A stretch of 64,000 nt of DNA, from the NCBI RefSeq assembly GCF_013213835.1, contig NZ_JABSSU010000001.1, forward strand, positions 329,546 to 393,545, written 5' to 3'. Position numbers and translations under genes: made by a program. Origin of the DNA: Winogradskyella sp. (GTDB lineage Bacteria; Bacteroidota; Bacteroidia; Flavobacteriales; Flavobacteriaceae). This document shows, piece by piece, positions 15,454 to 23,684 of this stretch; positions within the stretch are counted from its first letter, which is position 1; every line of letters starts with the position of its first letter. The notes beneath the pieces were generated by a model that was given only the letters and a program-made list of their open reading frames with translations, had not been told where the DNA came from and searched no databases.

Positions 15454-17217
15454 TCAATTGTCATTTATTTCTACATTGAGGCCATCTTCAACAACTTGTA
15501 TGTTTAGTTTTGGCTTTTCTTCATTAGTAAAAGAGGTTGCTTCTTCTTGGTCTTCAGTTTTAGATTCTAACTCTTCCGAACAGCTTAAACATTTCAGTTC
15601 GTCTTTGTAAACTTCTTGGTACTCACCAAAATTAGCACTTCTTAAAATATTGCCGTAATAGTTATTATAACTTCTTACATTCTTGTCTGCATAAAGAATT
15701 GTTCCTTCAGGTACGTAGAGGATAATTGTGACTTCTTGATCACTAAATTTATTGTCAATATCAGTAATCATGTAAGCATCTAAATCTAAATTACCATTAT
15801 TAAAAACATAATTGTAATTGATTTTTTCTGCGCGATCTCTTGCTACTTTATAGTTACGACCTTCTGCTTCTTTTTCTATTACAATTGAAGCTGTAGAATC
15901 TACGGTAGATTTTACAAGTAGCCTTATGTCTGATGATACAATATTCTTACCATTATCATCTTCTATGATTTTAAGATCACTATCTCTATGATATATATAA
16001 CTGTTATACTTAGAAAAGTTTTTCATTCTAATATTTAAAGTATCACCAGATACTACAGAAATTTCATCCTTGGAAGACACATTGGCTTCGTAAGCATGTT
16101 CTGATGCTTGCCTAACGCCAGTAATTGTTAAACCAATAATAGCAATTAACCATACGCCTAATAGAGTGAATTTAGCAACATTACCAATTGATTTTAGGTT
16201 GTTAACCAATATTTTCAACCCTAAATAAAAGATGAAGAAAAATGGTATACCAACTGCAAAGAATATTAGCATTGAAACTAACCATCTCGGAATATTTGCC
16301 GCGTTCGCTGCCTCTACAAAATCCATACCTGGTATATGTACAGCATCAGCAATACCTACCGAAAAGAAAGCAACAATTAAGCTAATTAAGGTGCTAACTC
16401 CAACAATAATTAATATGACTCCAATGAACTTAGCAATAAGCTTTAAGAAAAACATTACTATGTTTCCTATAGTGTCAAAAAAGGTTTGGGAACTCGATTT
16501 TATACGATTGCCTTGCTTCTTAAAATCTACGTTTTTTACTGAGTCTGAAATGTTATCAGACACATTGTCAAAACCTTCCTTTATTTTTTCACCATGTTTC
16601 TTAAAGTCTACATTCTTTACCGATTCTGAGACTGATTCAAAGCCGTCTTTAATTTTTTTTTCAATGTTACTGATGTTCACAGGATCACCAGTCATAGTTA
16701 ACTTTTCAGCCGTAGTACGAGCTTCTGGAACTAATGCCCAAAAAATAACATAGATAAAGACAAATGTTCCGCCGGAACCAATTGCAAGAAGTAACCAAAT
16801 TAAACGCATCCATAAAGCATCAATACCAAAGTAATGACCAAGCCCGGCAGATACTCCTCCTATGTATGAGTTGTCTGTATCTCTAAATAGTTTTTTAGTA
16901 GGACCCGAGCTGTAGGATGTCTTTTGTTTAGGTTCATCTTCAAATATTTCATCATCTACTAAGTAATCTTCTGGTTGTCCCATAATAGAGATGACTTCGT
17001 CCACAAGCTTTGTATTAACGACTTGCTTTTCGTTTTGTATGCGCTCAGAGAATAACTCGGCAATTCGTGCTTCGATATCTGCTATTATTTCTGAACGACC
17101 TTGAGAGTCTGTAAATGAACGTTTTATAGCCTCAAGATAGCGTGATAATTTTAGGTATGCATCTTCATCGATATGAAAAAATATACCTGCTAAATTAATA
17201 TTGACTGTTTTATTCAT
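15454..17217 (-). CDS. PspC domain membrane protein
   Basis: A 587-residue inner-membrane protein. The N-terminal ~85 residues are a cytoplasmic segment (VNINLAGIFFHIDEDAYLKL). Around residues 105-165 is the PspC domain (YIGGVSAGLGHYFGIDALWMRLIW, then a membrane helix with VFIYVIFWALVPEA). Two near-identical VKNVDFKKxG segments follow, then several membrane helices and a large C-terminal beta-rich region. It overlaps the upstream PadR gene by 8 nt, so PadR probably controls it. PspC-domain proteins are linked to envelope stress in other bacteria; the role here is inferred. Confidence 0.88.
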   Translation of the reverse strand: MNKTVNINLAGIFFHIDEDAYLKLSRYLEAIKRSFTDSQGRSEIIADIEARIAELFSERIQNEKQVVNTKLVDEVISIMGQPEDYLVDDEIFEDEPKQKTSYSSGPTKKLFRDTDNSYIGGVSAGLGHYFGIDALWMRLIWLLLAIGSGGTFVFIYVIFWALVPEARTTAEKLTMTGDPVNISNIEKKIKDGFESVSESVKNVDFKKHGEKIKEGFDNVSDNISDSVKNVDFKKQGNRIKSSSQTFFDTIGNIVMFFLKLIAKFIGVILIIVGVSTLISLIVAFFSVGIADAVHIPGMDFVEAANAANIPRWLVSMLIFFAVGIPFFFIFYLGLKILVNNLKSIGNVAKFTLLGVWLIAIIGLTITGVRQASEHAYEANVSSKDEISVVSGDTLNIRMKNFSKYNSYIYHRDSDLKIIEDDNGKNIVSSDIRLLVKSTVDSTASIVIEKEAEGRNYKVARDRAEKINYNYVFNNGNLDLDAYMITDIDNKFSDQEVTIILYVPEGTILYADKNVRSYNNYYGNILRSANFGEYQEVYKDELKCLSCSEELESKTEDQEEATSFTNEEKPKLNIQVVEDGLNVEINDN

Positions 17218-17554
17218 TTTCTGTTGTTTTTGTACTTGTTACTAGGTTAACTGCGTTTTGTAATTCATTCCAAGTTGTATTTAGTTCGTTAAGAAACAAT
17301 TTTCCAGTTTCTGTAAGTCCGTAATATTTTCTTGGTGGTCCTGATGTGGATTCTTCCCAGCGATAGTTGAGAAGCCCAGCATTTTTTAATCTTGTAAGTA
17401 GTGGATATATAGTGCCCTCCACTACAAGCATCTTAGCGTCCTTTAGTGTGCCGAGTATCTCTGCAACGTAGGCATCGTCATCTTTTAGGATAGATAAGAT
17501 GCAATACTCCAAAACACCTTTACGCATTTGTGCTTTTGTATTTTCTATTTTCAT
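17210..17554 (-). CDS. PadR family transcriptional regulator
   Basis: A 114-residue winged-helix repressor of the small PadR subfamily. It begins MRKGVLEYCILSIL after ten residues, carries VEGTIYPLLTRLKNAGLLNYRWEES in the recognition helix/wing and ends in a short dimerisation helix (FLNELNTTWNELQNAVN). Its stop overlaps the start of pspC by 8 nt, an arrangement typical of Bacteroidetes PadR-PspC pairs. Autoregulation of the operon is expected from the family. The preceding 97 nt contain TTGATTGATT runs resembling the tandem repeat further downstream. The inducer is unknown. Confidence 0.9.
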   Translation of the reverse strand: MKIENTKAQMRKGVLEYCILSILKDDDAYVAEILGTLKDAKMLVVEGTIYPLLTRLKNAGLLNYRWEESTSGPPRKYYGLTETGKLFLNELNTTWNELQNAVNLVTSTKTTENE

Positions 17555-17651
17555 ACTCTGATACGATTAAATTTGATTAAACTGTTCATTTTTTGATTGA
17601 TTTATACTCTTTTTTGAAAGGAGATTGATTGATGATTTTATTTCTATATTA

Positions 17652-18098
17652 TTATTTTAAAAAGTTGATGGTCAAAGGATATTGATATAATTGCCCATCT
17701 CTCGCGGACAAACTTGCTTTTACTATGAGCGCCAGTTCTATAATAAACCCTATTACAGCTAGTACTCCAAGTCCACCACCTATGTATAGTAAAGGAGAAG
17801 GTTCACCTAGGTTGATATGAAAATTATTGAAGCCATGAAAATTGATCACGTTCATGTTATCAAATAACCTAAAGATGAAAAAAGGAACACTTATAGTACC
17901 TATTACAATAGCATAGAGTAATACACTAATTTGAAAGTTGATTGCTTGCTTTCCATGTTTATCTACAAATTCAGATTTATCCTTATTAACTGTCCAAAGG
18001 ATGATTGGTCCTATAAAATTTCCAAACGGAATGAAAAATCTTGAAAAGGTAGATAAATGTATAAATGTTGCTAAATTTTTGGTATGCTTATCGATCAT
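17652..18098 (-). CDS. DUF4870 membrane protein
   Basis: A 148-residue integral membrane protein with three or four hydrophobic helices. The family motif KHGKQAINFQISVLLYAI is at about residues 47-64, preceded by FGNFIGPIILWTVNKDKSEFVD. It ends in a Leu/Ile-rich helix and a short tail. It lies 97 nt upstream of padR on the same strand and has a good -7 box, so it may open a DUF4870-padR-pspC transcript. The function of DUF4870 proteins is unknown. Confidence 0.85.
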   Translation of the reverse strand: MIDKHTKNLATFIHLSTFSRFFIPFGNFIGPIILWTVNKDKSEFVDKHGKQAINFQISVLLYAIVIGTISVPFFIFRLFDNMNVINFHGFNNFHINLGEPSPLLYIGGGLGVLAVIGFIIELALIVKASLSARDGQLYQYPLTINFLK

Positions 18099-18127
18099 TT
18101 TTAAAAAGTATATAATAGTTTCTTATG

Positions 18128-18135
18128 CAAATATA
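18128..18135 (-). promoter_or_regulatory. -7 box before the DUF4870 gene
   Basis: Read on the reverse strand the bases are TATATTTG, an exact TAnnTTTG match, 29 nt before the ATG at 18098. No clear -33 TTG is visible. Confidence 0.5.
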
Positions 18136-18245
18136 TGTCTAAAAGAAGGTAGTGTGTTACGCATAGTACCTAATATTAACATATTTTTAACATTAGTAAG
18201 GGTGAAATAATTCAATTATTTTAGTGCAGAATCAAAACAAACAGT

Positions 18246-18701
18246 ATGTCTATCTCACCTTCAAAACTGAATACTTTTCTAATGTTTAAGCTACCTGCAG
18301 CTTATTTTACAGGTGTGAGAACTAAATTTATTGATGATACTACATGTATTGTAAAGGTGAAGCATCGTTGGATTAATCAAAATCCTTTTAAATCTATGTT
18401 TTGGGCAGTCCAAGGTATGGCGGCTGAATTAACAACTGGTGCTTTAATGATGTTGAAAATTAAAAAAAGCGGTAAAAACATATCTATGTTAGTGGCCAAT
18501 AATAATGCAACTTTTATAAAAAAAGCAACAGGTATTATCACATTTAAGTGTGTTGAAGGCAATAAAATAGATAATGCTATTGCAAAAGCTATAGAGACTG
18601 GTGAAGGGCAAACGGTATGGTTAAATGCTAATGGTATTAATAAAGATGGGGTAGAAGTGTCTTCTTTTAATTTTGAATGGACAATCAAATTAAAATCGTA
18701 A
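18246..18701 (+). CDS. DUF4442 hotdog-fold (thioesterase-like) protein
   Basis: A 151-residue soluble protein of the DUF4442 family, a hotdog-fold group related to acyl-CoA thioesterases. Typical segments are LPAAYFTGVRTKFID, VKVKHRWINQNPFKSMFWAVQGMAAELTTGALMML and NATFIKKATGIITFKC. The alpha helix AVQGMAAELTTGA corresponds to the central hotdog helix, where an acidic catalytic residue lies in relatives. It is a monocistronic gene by spacing. The acyl substrate is unknown. Confidence 0.83.
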   Translation: MSISPSKLNTFLMFKLPAAYFTGVRTKFIDDTTCIVKVKHRWINQNPFKSMFWAVQGMAAELTTGALMMLKIKKSGKNISMLVANNNATFIKKATGIITFKCVEGNKIDNAIAKAIETGEGQTVWLNANGINKDGVEVSSFNFEWTIKLKS

Positions 18702-18820
18702 ATTTTAATTTGAAGTAAATAATTTATAGTATTCGGTAATTAGGGTCTTTAATTATTTAATCTGTAACAAAACCAAATATTTTTCAACATATCAACAAAT
18801 CAATTAAAAAAACAAAACTT

Positions 18821-19636
18821 ATGGATTTTACTGAAAGAAATAGCCACGAAATAGACTACCGAATTTTTGGTGAAGAAATGCAATTTGTAGAGATCGAATT
18901 AGATCCTCAGGAAGCCGTTATAGCAGAATCTGGTAGCTTTATGATGATGGATGATGGTATAAAAATGGATACTATTTTTGGCGACGGTTCTCAAAAAGAT
19001 CAAGGGTTTTTAGGTAAAATACTTGGTGCTGGAAAACGTATTCTCACAGGTGAAAGTTTATTCATGACAGCTTTTTATAATGAACTTTCTGGAAAGCGCA
19101 ATGTGTCTTTTGCTTCGCCTTATCCAGGTAAAATTATTCCTCTAGATCTTAATGAATTTAGAGGTAAGTTTATCTGTCAAAAAGATGCATTCCTTTGTGC
19201 TGCTAAAGGTGTAAGTGTTGGTATTGAATTCTCAAAAAAATTAGGTAGAGGTTTATTTGGAGGTGAAGGATTCATCATGCAAAAACTAGAAGGTGACGGA
19301 ATGGCTTTTGTGCACGCTGGTGGAACAATGGCCGAAAAGACATTACAACCTGGTGAAGTGATGCGTGTAGATACCGGTTGCATTGTTGGTTTTACACAAG
19401 ATGTTGATTATGATATTGAGTTTGTGAAAGGTATTAAGAATTCGATCTTTGGTGGTGAAGGATTATTTTTTGCAAGGCTAAAAGGTCCTGGGAAAGTATA
19501 TATTCAATCTTTACCATTTAGCCGATTAGCCAATAGAGTTATTGCATCAGCACCGCGTAATGGTGGAAATTCAAAAGGAGAAGGAAGCATTTTAGGAGGG
19601 CTAGGAGATCTGCTTGATGGGGATAATAGGTTTTAA
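18821..19636 (+). CDS. TIGR00266/AIM24 family protein
   Basis: A 271-residue protein of the AIM24/TIGR00266 family. It contains the repeated beta motifs [53 protein letters not shown] and [24 protein letters not shown]. The last is the C-terminal signature. It ends in a Gly-rich tail ([18 protein letters not shown]). There is no signal peptide, so it should be cytoplasmic. The biochemical role is not established; the yeast relative affects mitochondrial membrane architecture. It lies 120 nt after the DUF4442 gene. Confidence 0.9.
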   Translation: MDFTERNSHEIDYRIFGEEMQFVEIELDPQEAVIAESGSFMMMDDGIKMDTIFGDGSQKDQGFLGKILGAGKRILTGESLFMTAFYNELSGKRNVSFASPYPGKIIPLDLNEFRGKFICQKDAFLCAAKGVSVGIEFSKKLGRGLFGGEGFIMQKLEGDGMAFVHAGGTMAEKTLQPGEVMRVDTGCIVGFTQDVDYDIEFVKGIKNSIFGGEGLFFARLKGPGKVYIQSLPFSRLANRVIASAPRNGGNSKGEGSILGGLGDLLDGDNRF

Positions 19637-19788
19637 TTTAGCTCTAGTTATTTTAACATAACAAGACGTTAAACTTTTGCACTTCAATAATGCAAATTCT
19701 AATTTTTTATTATATTTAATTTCCAATTGAAACAATAGCCTATAGAAAAAACTACATTTTTTGTTAAACCTAAAACAAATTATTACCT

Positions 19789-19986
19789 ATGGCGAGAGCG
19801 ATGTTTGAGTACACGAAAACTGTACTTAAAAAGGTGAGTTTTGATGCGACATTATTCTGTAAAGAAGTGCAAAAAGCGGTAAAACGGTTACTGCCTCACG
19901 AACTGGAAGAGTTAAGAATTTTTATTCAGTCACTAATCAATCAAAACCCTGAATTAAATCAATGTATGATTTATCTTAAAGCATAA
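19789..19986 (+). CDS. Small conserved flavobacterial protein (65 aa)
   Basis: A 65-residue cytoplasmic protein beginning MARAMFEYTKTVLKKVSFD, with FCKEVQKAVKRLLPHELEEL in the middle and NQCMIYLKA at the end. This pattern is conserved among Flavobacteriaceae as far as I recall. It is helical, with two Cys residues and no membrane segment. It has its own strong terminator directly after the stop. The function is unknown. Confidence 0.82.
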   Translation: MARAMFEYTKTVLKKVSFDATLFCKEVQKAVKRLLPHELEELRIFIQSLINQNPELNQCMIYLKA

Positions 19987-20016
19987 AAAAAAAGCGACTT
20001 ACGAGTCGCTTTTTTT
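19987..20016 (+). terminator. Strong terminator (AGCGACT stem), copy 1
   Basis: An A-run, stem AAAGCGACT/AGTCGCTTT with loop TACG, then a long T-run, directly after the stop of the 65-aa gene. The same hairpin recurs at 23101-23131. The following 240 nt up to 20256 contain no gene that I can support. Confidence 0.9.
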
Positions 20017-20256
20017 AATTTCCTAAAAAGTATGGAGTTAAAAATAATTGTAATAAGTAAATGAGATATTAAAATTAATGATTACTCATCAATCTAGATT
20101 ATAAACACACAACACTAGAACGCAAATGACGATTTTACATCAACAAAGAATCATATAAAGTTAAAATGCCAAGTCTACTTTCACCTCAATAAAAATGGGT
20201 TTAGATGGATGCTAGACCACCCTTTAATAGATAAAGTAGTCTTTTATTTTAGCGCT

Positions 20257-20625
20257 TTAAGCATGTAATAGAAATCTATTAAATAGCCAATAGAGTAAAA
20301 TGGCCAAAGAAAATATAAATAAACCGTAAGCTGAAGTAATCATAGAAACCTTAAATCCATCTATAAATACATTTGGGGTACTAATAACCTCACCCATTTT
20401 AACAGCCTTAAATGCGGTAAACAGGCCGACTATTTGACCCAAAAGACCAAAAACTAAGGCCATATATCCCAGATGTCTAAGAGCATATAATTTTTTATCT
20501 GAACGTTTTGTTTTTTTTAAACAGAAAGCTAAAATTATAAAAACCGAAATAGTTATAATTATTAGAAGTATAATAGAAAGCATACTCATAAATATTGGTC
20601 CACCTCTATTAAATAAATTCGTCAT
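20257..20625 (-). CDS. Short MotA/TolQ/ExbB-like membrane protein
   Basis: A 122-residue protein with three membrane helices that looks like a shortened TolQ/ExbB. It opens with RGGPIFMSMLSIILLI and ends with an ExbB-like helix pair around LVFGLLGQIVGLFTAFKAVKMGEV and GFKVSMITSAYGLFIF. The frame extends 23 codons upstream to 20694, but that would leave 15 nt before the divergent LytTR gene. The ATG at 20625 leaves room for promoters and gives the usual family N-terminus. No ExbD/TolR partner is adjacent. A proton-channel role is only a family inference. Confidence 0.75.
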   Translation of the reverse strand: MTNLFNRGGPIFMSMLSIILLIIITISVFIILAFCLKKTKRSDKKLYALRHLGYMALVFGLLGQIVGLFTAFKAVKMGEVISTPNVFIDGFKVSMITSAYGLFIFSLAILLYWLFNRFLLHA

Positions 20626-20709
20626 TTTATCTTGTTTTTTAAATACTTCTGTTATTTTTTTGTGATTCAAAAATAACTCAAACTTTTTAATCAAACGATC
20701 GATTTTTGG

Positions 20710-21468
20710 ATGAAACGAACCAATTTAATGCTATTAATTTATTGGGTTAGTATTCTTATTGCCTTAACATTAATCTTTGGGTTTAGCTGGAAAAGTTTTA
20801 ATCTAGCATTCTACTTTTCATTATCTCTATTACCAGTAGTTATAGTGACAACTCATATTTTTAATTGGTATTTAGTTCCAAAATATTTACTTAAAAATCA
20901 GTATTTAAAATTCATACTTTATTTTTTCTATGTGATAATTATTTCTTTGTATCTAGAAATGTTAGTGTCGGTATTTTCCTTTGTGGTTATTGCTGATACC
21001 GATCAAAGTAAGGTAGATTTAGATGGTATATCACTATTTACTTTAACTATTACAATGTATCTTATTGTATTTGCCACTGGCTTTATTAGGTTTTTATATA
21101 AGTATAAAAAACGAGAACAAGATTTAAGTGAGCTTTTATTGGTAAAACACAAAAATGAAATAAGTACAATTACAGTTCGGTCTAATCGCAAAAACCAATT
21201 AATAAATCTTAGCAAGATTATTTATGTAGAGAGTTTAAATGACTATATCAAAATCATTACAGACCAATCAGAATTTACTTCTAGAAAAAGGATAAGTAAT
21301 TTAGCACAAGAATTACCAGACTATTTTGTAAGAATTCACCGTTCATTCATTGTAAATAATAAAAGAGTAAAATCATTCACTTCAACAAACGTATTTATTA
21401 ATAATACGTCCTTACCCATAAGTCGCACCTACAAGGACAACGCTCTTAAAAAATTGAGATCTAGTTAA
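20710..21468 (+). CDS. Membrane-anchored LytTR transcriptional regulator
   Basis: A 252-residue protein. Residues 1-135 hold four membrane helices and about 150-250 form a LytTR DNA-binding domain. This domain carries LINLSKIIYVESLNDYIKIIT, the central VRIHRSFIVNNKRVKSF and a final LPISRTYKDNALKKL. There is no receiver domain, so it senses through the membrane part or is constitutive. It is divergent from the ExbB-like gene, which it may control; the shared region is about 85 nt. Its targets are not evident. Confidence 0.85.
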   Translation: MKRTNLMLLIYWVSILIALTLIFGFSWKSFNLAFYFSLSLLPVVIVTTHIFNWYLVPKYLLKNQYLKFILYFFYVIIISLYLEMLVSVFSFVVIADTDQSKVDLDGISLFTLTITMYLIVFATGFIRFLYKYKKREQDLSELLLVKHKNEISTITVRSNRKNQLINLSKIIYVESLNDYIKIITDQSEFTSRKRISNLAQELPDYFVRIHRSFIVNNKRVKSFTSTNVFINNTSLPISRTYKDNALKKLRSS

Positions 21469-21594
21469 GTTGCACTCATTTACTTAATTCTAACCGTTTT
21501 TTTAGGTAGAATTCACTTTTTGATATGGATTCTACATTGTGTGAAACTTATGTAAGACCTAATATTGTTTGCATAAATCCTTAAATTTTTAGCT

Positions 21595-23037
21595 ATGCAA
21601 TTATTTGAAATTCTGATTACGTTAATGTCTAGTATTACGGTGTTATCTTGTCTAATTTTTAAACAACCATTGTACCCGAAAGTCGTTATATTGATTTTGA
21701 CAATATTATTACTCATCAATTTATTTTTTGAAGGCTACCGTTGGCAAATGTTACCCATTTATATAGTGTTTTTATGGGCAATAACTTTTTTAGTTAGAAA
21801 GCAAAAACTTGAACAATCTTCATTTTTAAGGATATTTAGATTTTTAGTATTCATTGTATTAATTGGCTCTGGTATTTTTCTTTCACTGGCACTTCCAATT
21901 TTTGATTTACCTCAGCCTAGTGGTGATTATAACGTGGGAACACATGACGTACTCATTGAATTAGATAGGGAAGAGGTTATTACAAAAAGTAAAACGGACA
22001 AAAGACAAATAATGGTTAAGGTTTGGTATCCGTCTAACGAGGTTGGATCTGTACAAGACCAATATATAGATAAAGGTGGTAGGCACGGCTTTGCTAAAAA
22101 ATATAGCTTACCATTTTCAACCTTTAATTATTTAGATAAGATAGAAACTAATGTATATAAAGATGTAAAACTAGCAGAAGATAGTTTCCCTGTTTTAATA
22201 TTTTCACATGGCTACAATTCTAAGGCAAATAATTATTATACACTTATTTCTGAAATTGTAAGTCAAGGGTATATTGTTTTTGCAGTAAACCATACCTATG
22301 AAAGTACTGGTACTACTTTTTTAGATGGATCTGAAGTTTATTTTAATAATGAATATGCCGAAAAAATTCAGCAAGATACATGGCAAGAAATGAAACCAGT
22401 GATCAACGCATTTAAAGAAGGATTATCGTTTCAACAAAGACACCCAATCGTAAGAAAAGCGTTAAAAGAATATTTTGTTAGAGAGATGGTAGAAAGATGG
22501 TCTCAAGATCTCAAAAGTGTTATTGATGAGCTTGAAGAATATAATAATAATGGGTTTTTTAAAAACAGTCTAGATTTGTCTAAAATTGGTGTTTTTGGAC
22601 ATTCGCGTGGAGGTGGTGCGGCTGGTGAGACGCTATTAACAGATGATAGAATTAAAGCTGGTGTTAATATCGATGGTGTGCAATGGGGAAAAATAGTTGA
22701 TACCTCTTTTGATAATCCATTTTTATTTATTTCTGCTGATTGGCCTGAGGATAAAGAAGATTTAAACTCTCATGCTTATATAAGTAAAAGTAAGACAATC
22801 TTTTATGATGCAAGAATATCTGAAACAAATCATAGTAATTTTATGGATATTCCATTAATGGTGGGATTTAATTTTATTAGTGAAGCCGGTGAAATTGAAC
22901 CTAAGTTAGCTCTTGAAATCACAAACAATCTTATAGTTTCATTTTTCGATAAACATCTAAAAGGCAAAGCCACAAGTATAGAGCCATTAACTTCGAGCTA
23001 TCAAAATTTGAAACTTGAGGTTTTTGAAACTAAATAA
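21595..23037 (+). CDS. Alpha/beta hydrolase related to PAF acetylhydrolase, membrane-anchored
   Basis: A 480-residue protein. Residues 1-100 contain three or four membrane helices; the rest is an alpha/beta hydrolase domain. The oxyanion segment is LIFSHGYNSKANNYY, the nucleophile elbow is GHSRGG (Ser337) and the likely catalytic His lies in TNHSNFMD (His413). NIDGVQWG supplies the probable acid (Asp360). The layout matches the platelet-activating-factor acetylhydrolase/dienelactone-hydrolase-like group with an N-terminal membrane region. The substrate is unknown; a lipid or ester in the envelope is plausible. A strong terminator follows 63 nt after the stop. Confidence 0.82.
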   Translation: MQLFEILITLMSSITVLSCLIFKQPLYPKVVILILTILLLINLFFEGYRWQMLPIYIVFLWAITFLVRKQKLEQSSFLRIFRFLVFIVLIGSGIFLSLALPIFDLPQPSGDYNVGTHDVLIELDREEVITKSKTDKRQIMVKVWYPSNEVGSVQDQYIDKGGRHGFAKKYSLPFSTFNYLDKIETNVYKDVKLAEDSFPVLIFSHGYNSKANNYYTLISEIVSQGYIVFAVNHTYESTGTTFLDGSEVYFNNEYAEKIQQDTWQEMKPVINAFKEGLSFQQRHPIVRKALKEYFVREMVERWSQDLKSVIDELEEYNNNGFFKNSLDLSKIGVFGHSRGGGAAGETLLTDDRIKAGVNIDGVQWGKIVDTSFDNPFLFISADWPEDKEDLNSHAYISKSKTIFYDARISETNHSNFMDIPLMVGFNFISEAGEIEPKLALEITNNLIVSFFDKHLKGKATSIEPLTSSYQNLKLEVFETK

Positions 23038-23100
23038 AACATATTTTAATAGGTAAATTTCTATTGTTTGACAGTTTACGTTATTAAGGGGAAATAAAAC

Positions 23101-23131
23101 AAAAAAAAGCGACTTACGAGTCGCTTTTTTT
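23101..23131 (+). terminator. Strong terminator (AGCGACT stem), copy 2
   Basis: The same stem-loop as at 19987-20016 (AAAGCGACT, TACG, AGTCGCTTT) with A and T runs, after the hydrolase gene. Confidence 0.9.
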
Positions 23132-23143
23132 ATTTTGAAAGTA

Positions 23144-23151
23144 TACTTTTG
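23144..23151 (+). promoter_or_regulatory. -7 box before the Cys-rich small protein
   Basis: TACTTTTG matches TAnnTTTG. Transcription would start around 23157, only about 12 nt before the CTG proposed as start codon at 23169. No ATG, GTG or TTG lies between the two in that frame. Confidence 0.6.
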
Positions 23152-23168
23152 TACTAAAATTTCTCAAG

Positions 23169-23543
23169 CTGAAAAGACTCGCTATTGCTATATTATTTCT
23201 TTCCTTTGCACTGAGACCCATGTTCTACGTAGGTAATGTGTTGTACTACCAACTAAATATAGATTATATAGTAGATACTTATTGCGTAAATAAGGATAAG
23301 CCACAGTTACAGTGTAACGGAAAGTGTCATTTAGCGAAGCAATTAAATACCTCTACAGGCGATGCAAGTCATGATGCCATTATGAATTTGTATGATTCTT
23401 TTTTTCCGGTATTTTCAGAATATCCTTACGATATTAAAGTAGAAAGTCAAGAACCTTGCAAAGGTAAAAAGGTTATTTTCACCGCAAATCAAAACTACAC
23501 TTATGGTTTTGAGTATTTTCATTTTAAACCACCAATTGTTTAA
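23169..23543 (+). CDS. Small Cys-rich exported/membrane protein, apparent CTG start
   Basis: The first ATG in this frame is at 23220, but the frame continues upstream without a stop and encodes a good signal anchor (KRLAIAILFLSFALRPMFYV). The only plausible initiator in frame is the CTG at 23169, 18 nt after a -7 box; this gives 124 residues. The mature part carries CVNKDKPQLQCNGKCHLAKQL (Cys, then C-x3-C), which may bind a metal, and a later Cys in EPCKGKK. It precedes the MbnP-like and MbnH-like genes, so a copper-related role is possible. The family resembles short flavobacterial proteins of unknown function. Confidence 0.7.
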   Translation: MKRLAIAILFLSFALRPMFYVGNVLYYQLNIDYIVDTYCVNKDKPQLQCNGKCHLAKQLNTSTGDASHDAIMNLYDSFFPVFSEYPYDIKVESQEPCKGKKVIFTANQNYTYGFEYFHFKPPIV

Positions 23544-23587
23544 GCTTATAAACAAAAGTTTACAACGTAAACACAAGTTTTTAGAGT

Positions 23588-23619
23588 AGTTATCACCATA
23601 ACTGTTCTAACATAACTGT
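23588..23619. promoter_or_regulatory. Candidate operator before the MbnP-like gene
   Basis: A palindrome AGTTAT-cacc-ATAACT (23588-23603) overlaps a direct repeat of ATAACTGT (23598-23605 and 23612-23619). It lies 66 nt before the MbnP-like start. The symmetry suggests a dimeric regulator site, but no regulator is identified. Confidence 0.35.
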
Positions 23620-23684
23620 GCTATACTCTTATTTATGAGATGTAGCCCAAATGCCTTATTCAATTACAATTAAAATTATATAAA

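Noticed and set aside
16232..16753. 173-codon plus-strand open frame inside pspC
   Set aside because: It is antisense to the well-supported PspC gene and its composition matches a shadow frame; no family motif is seen.
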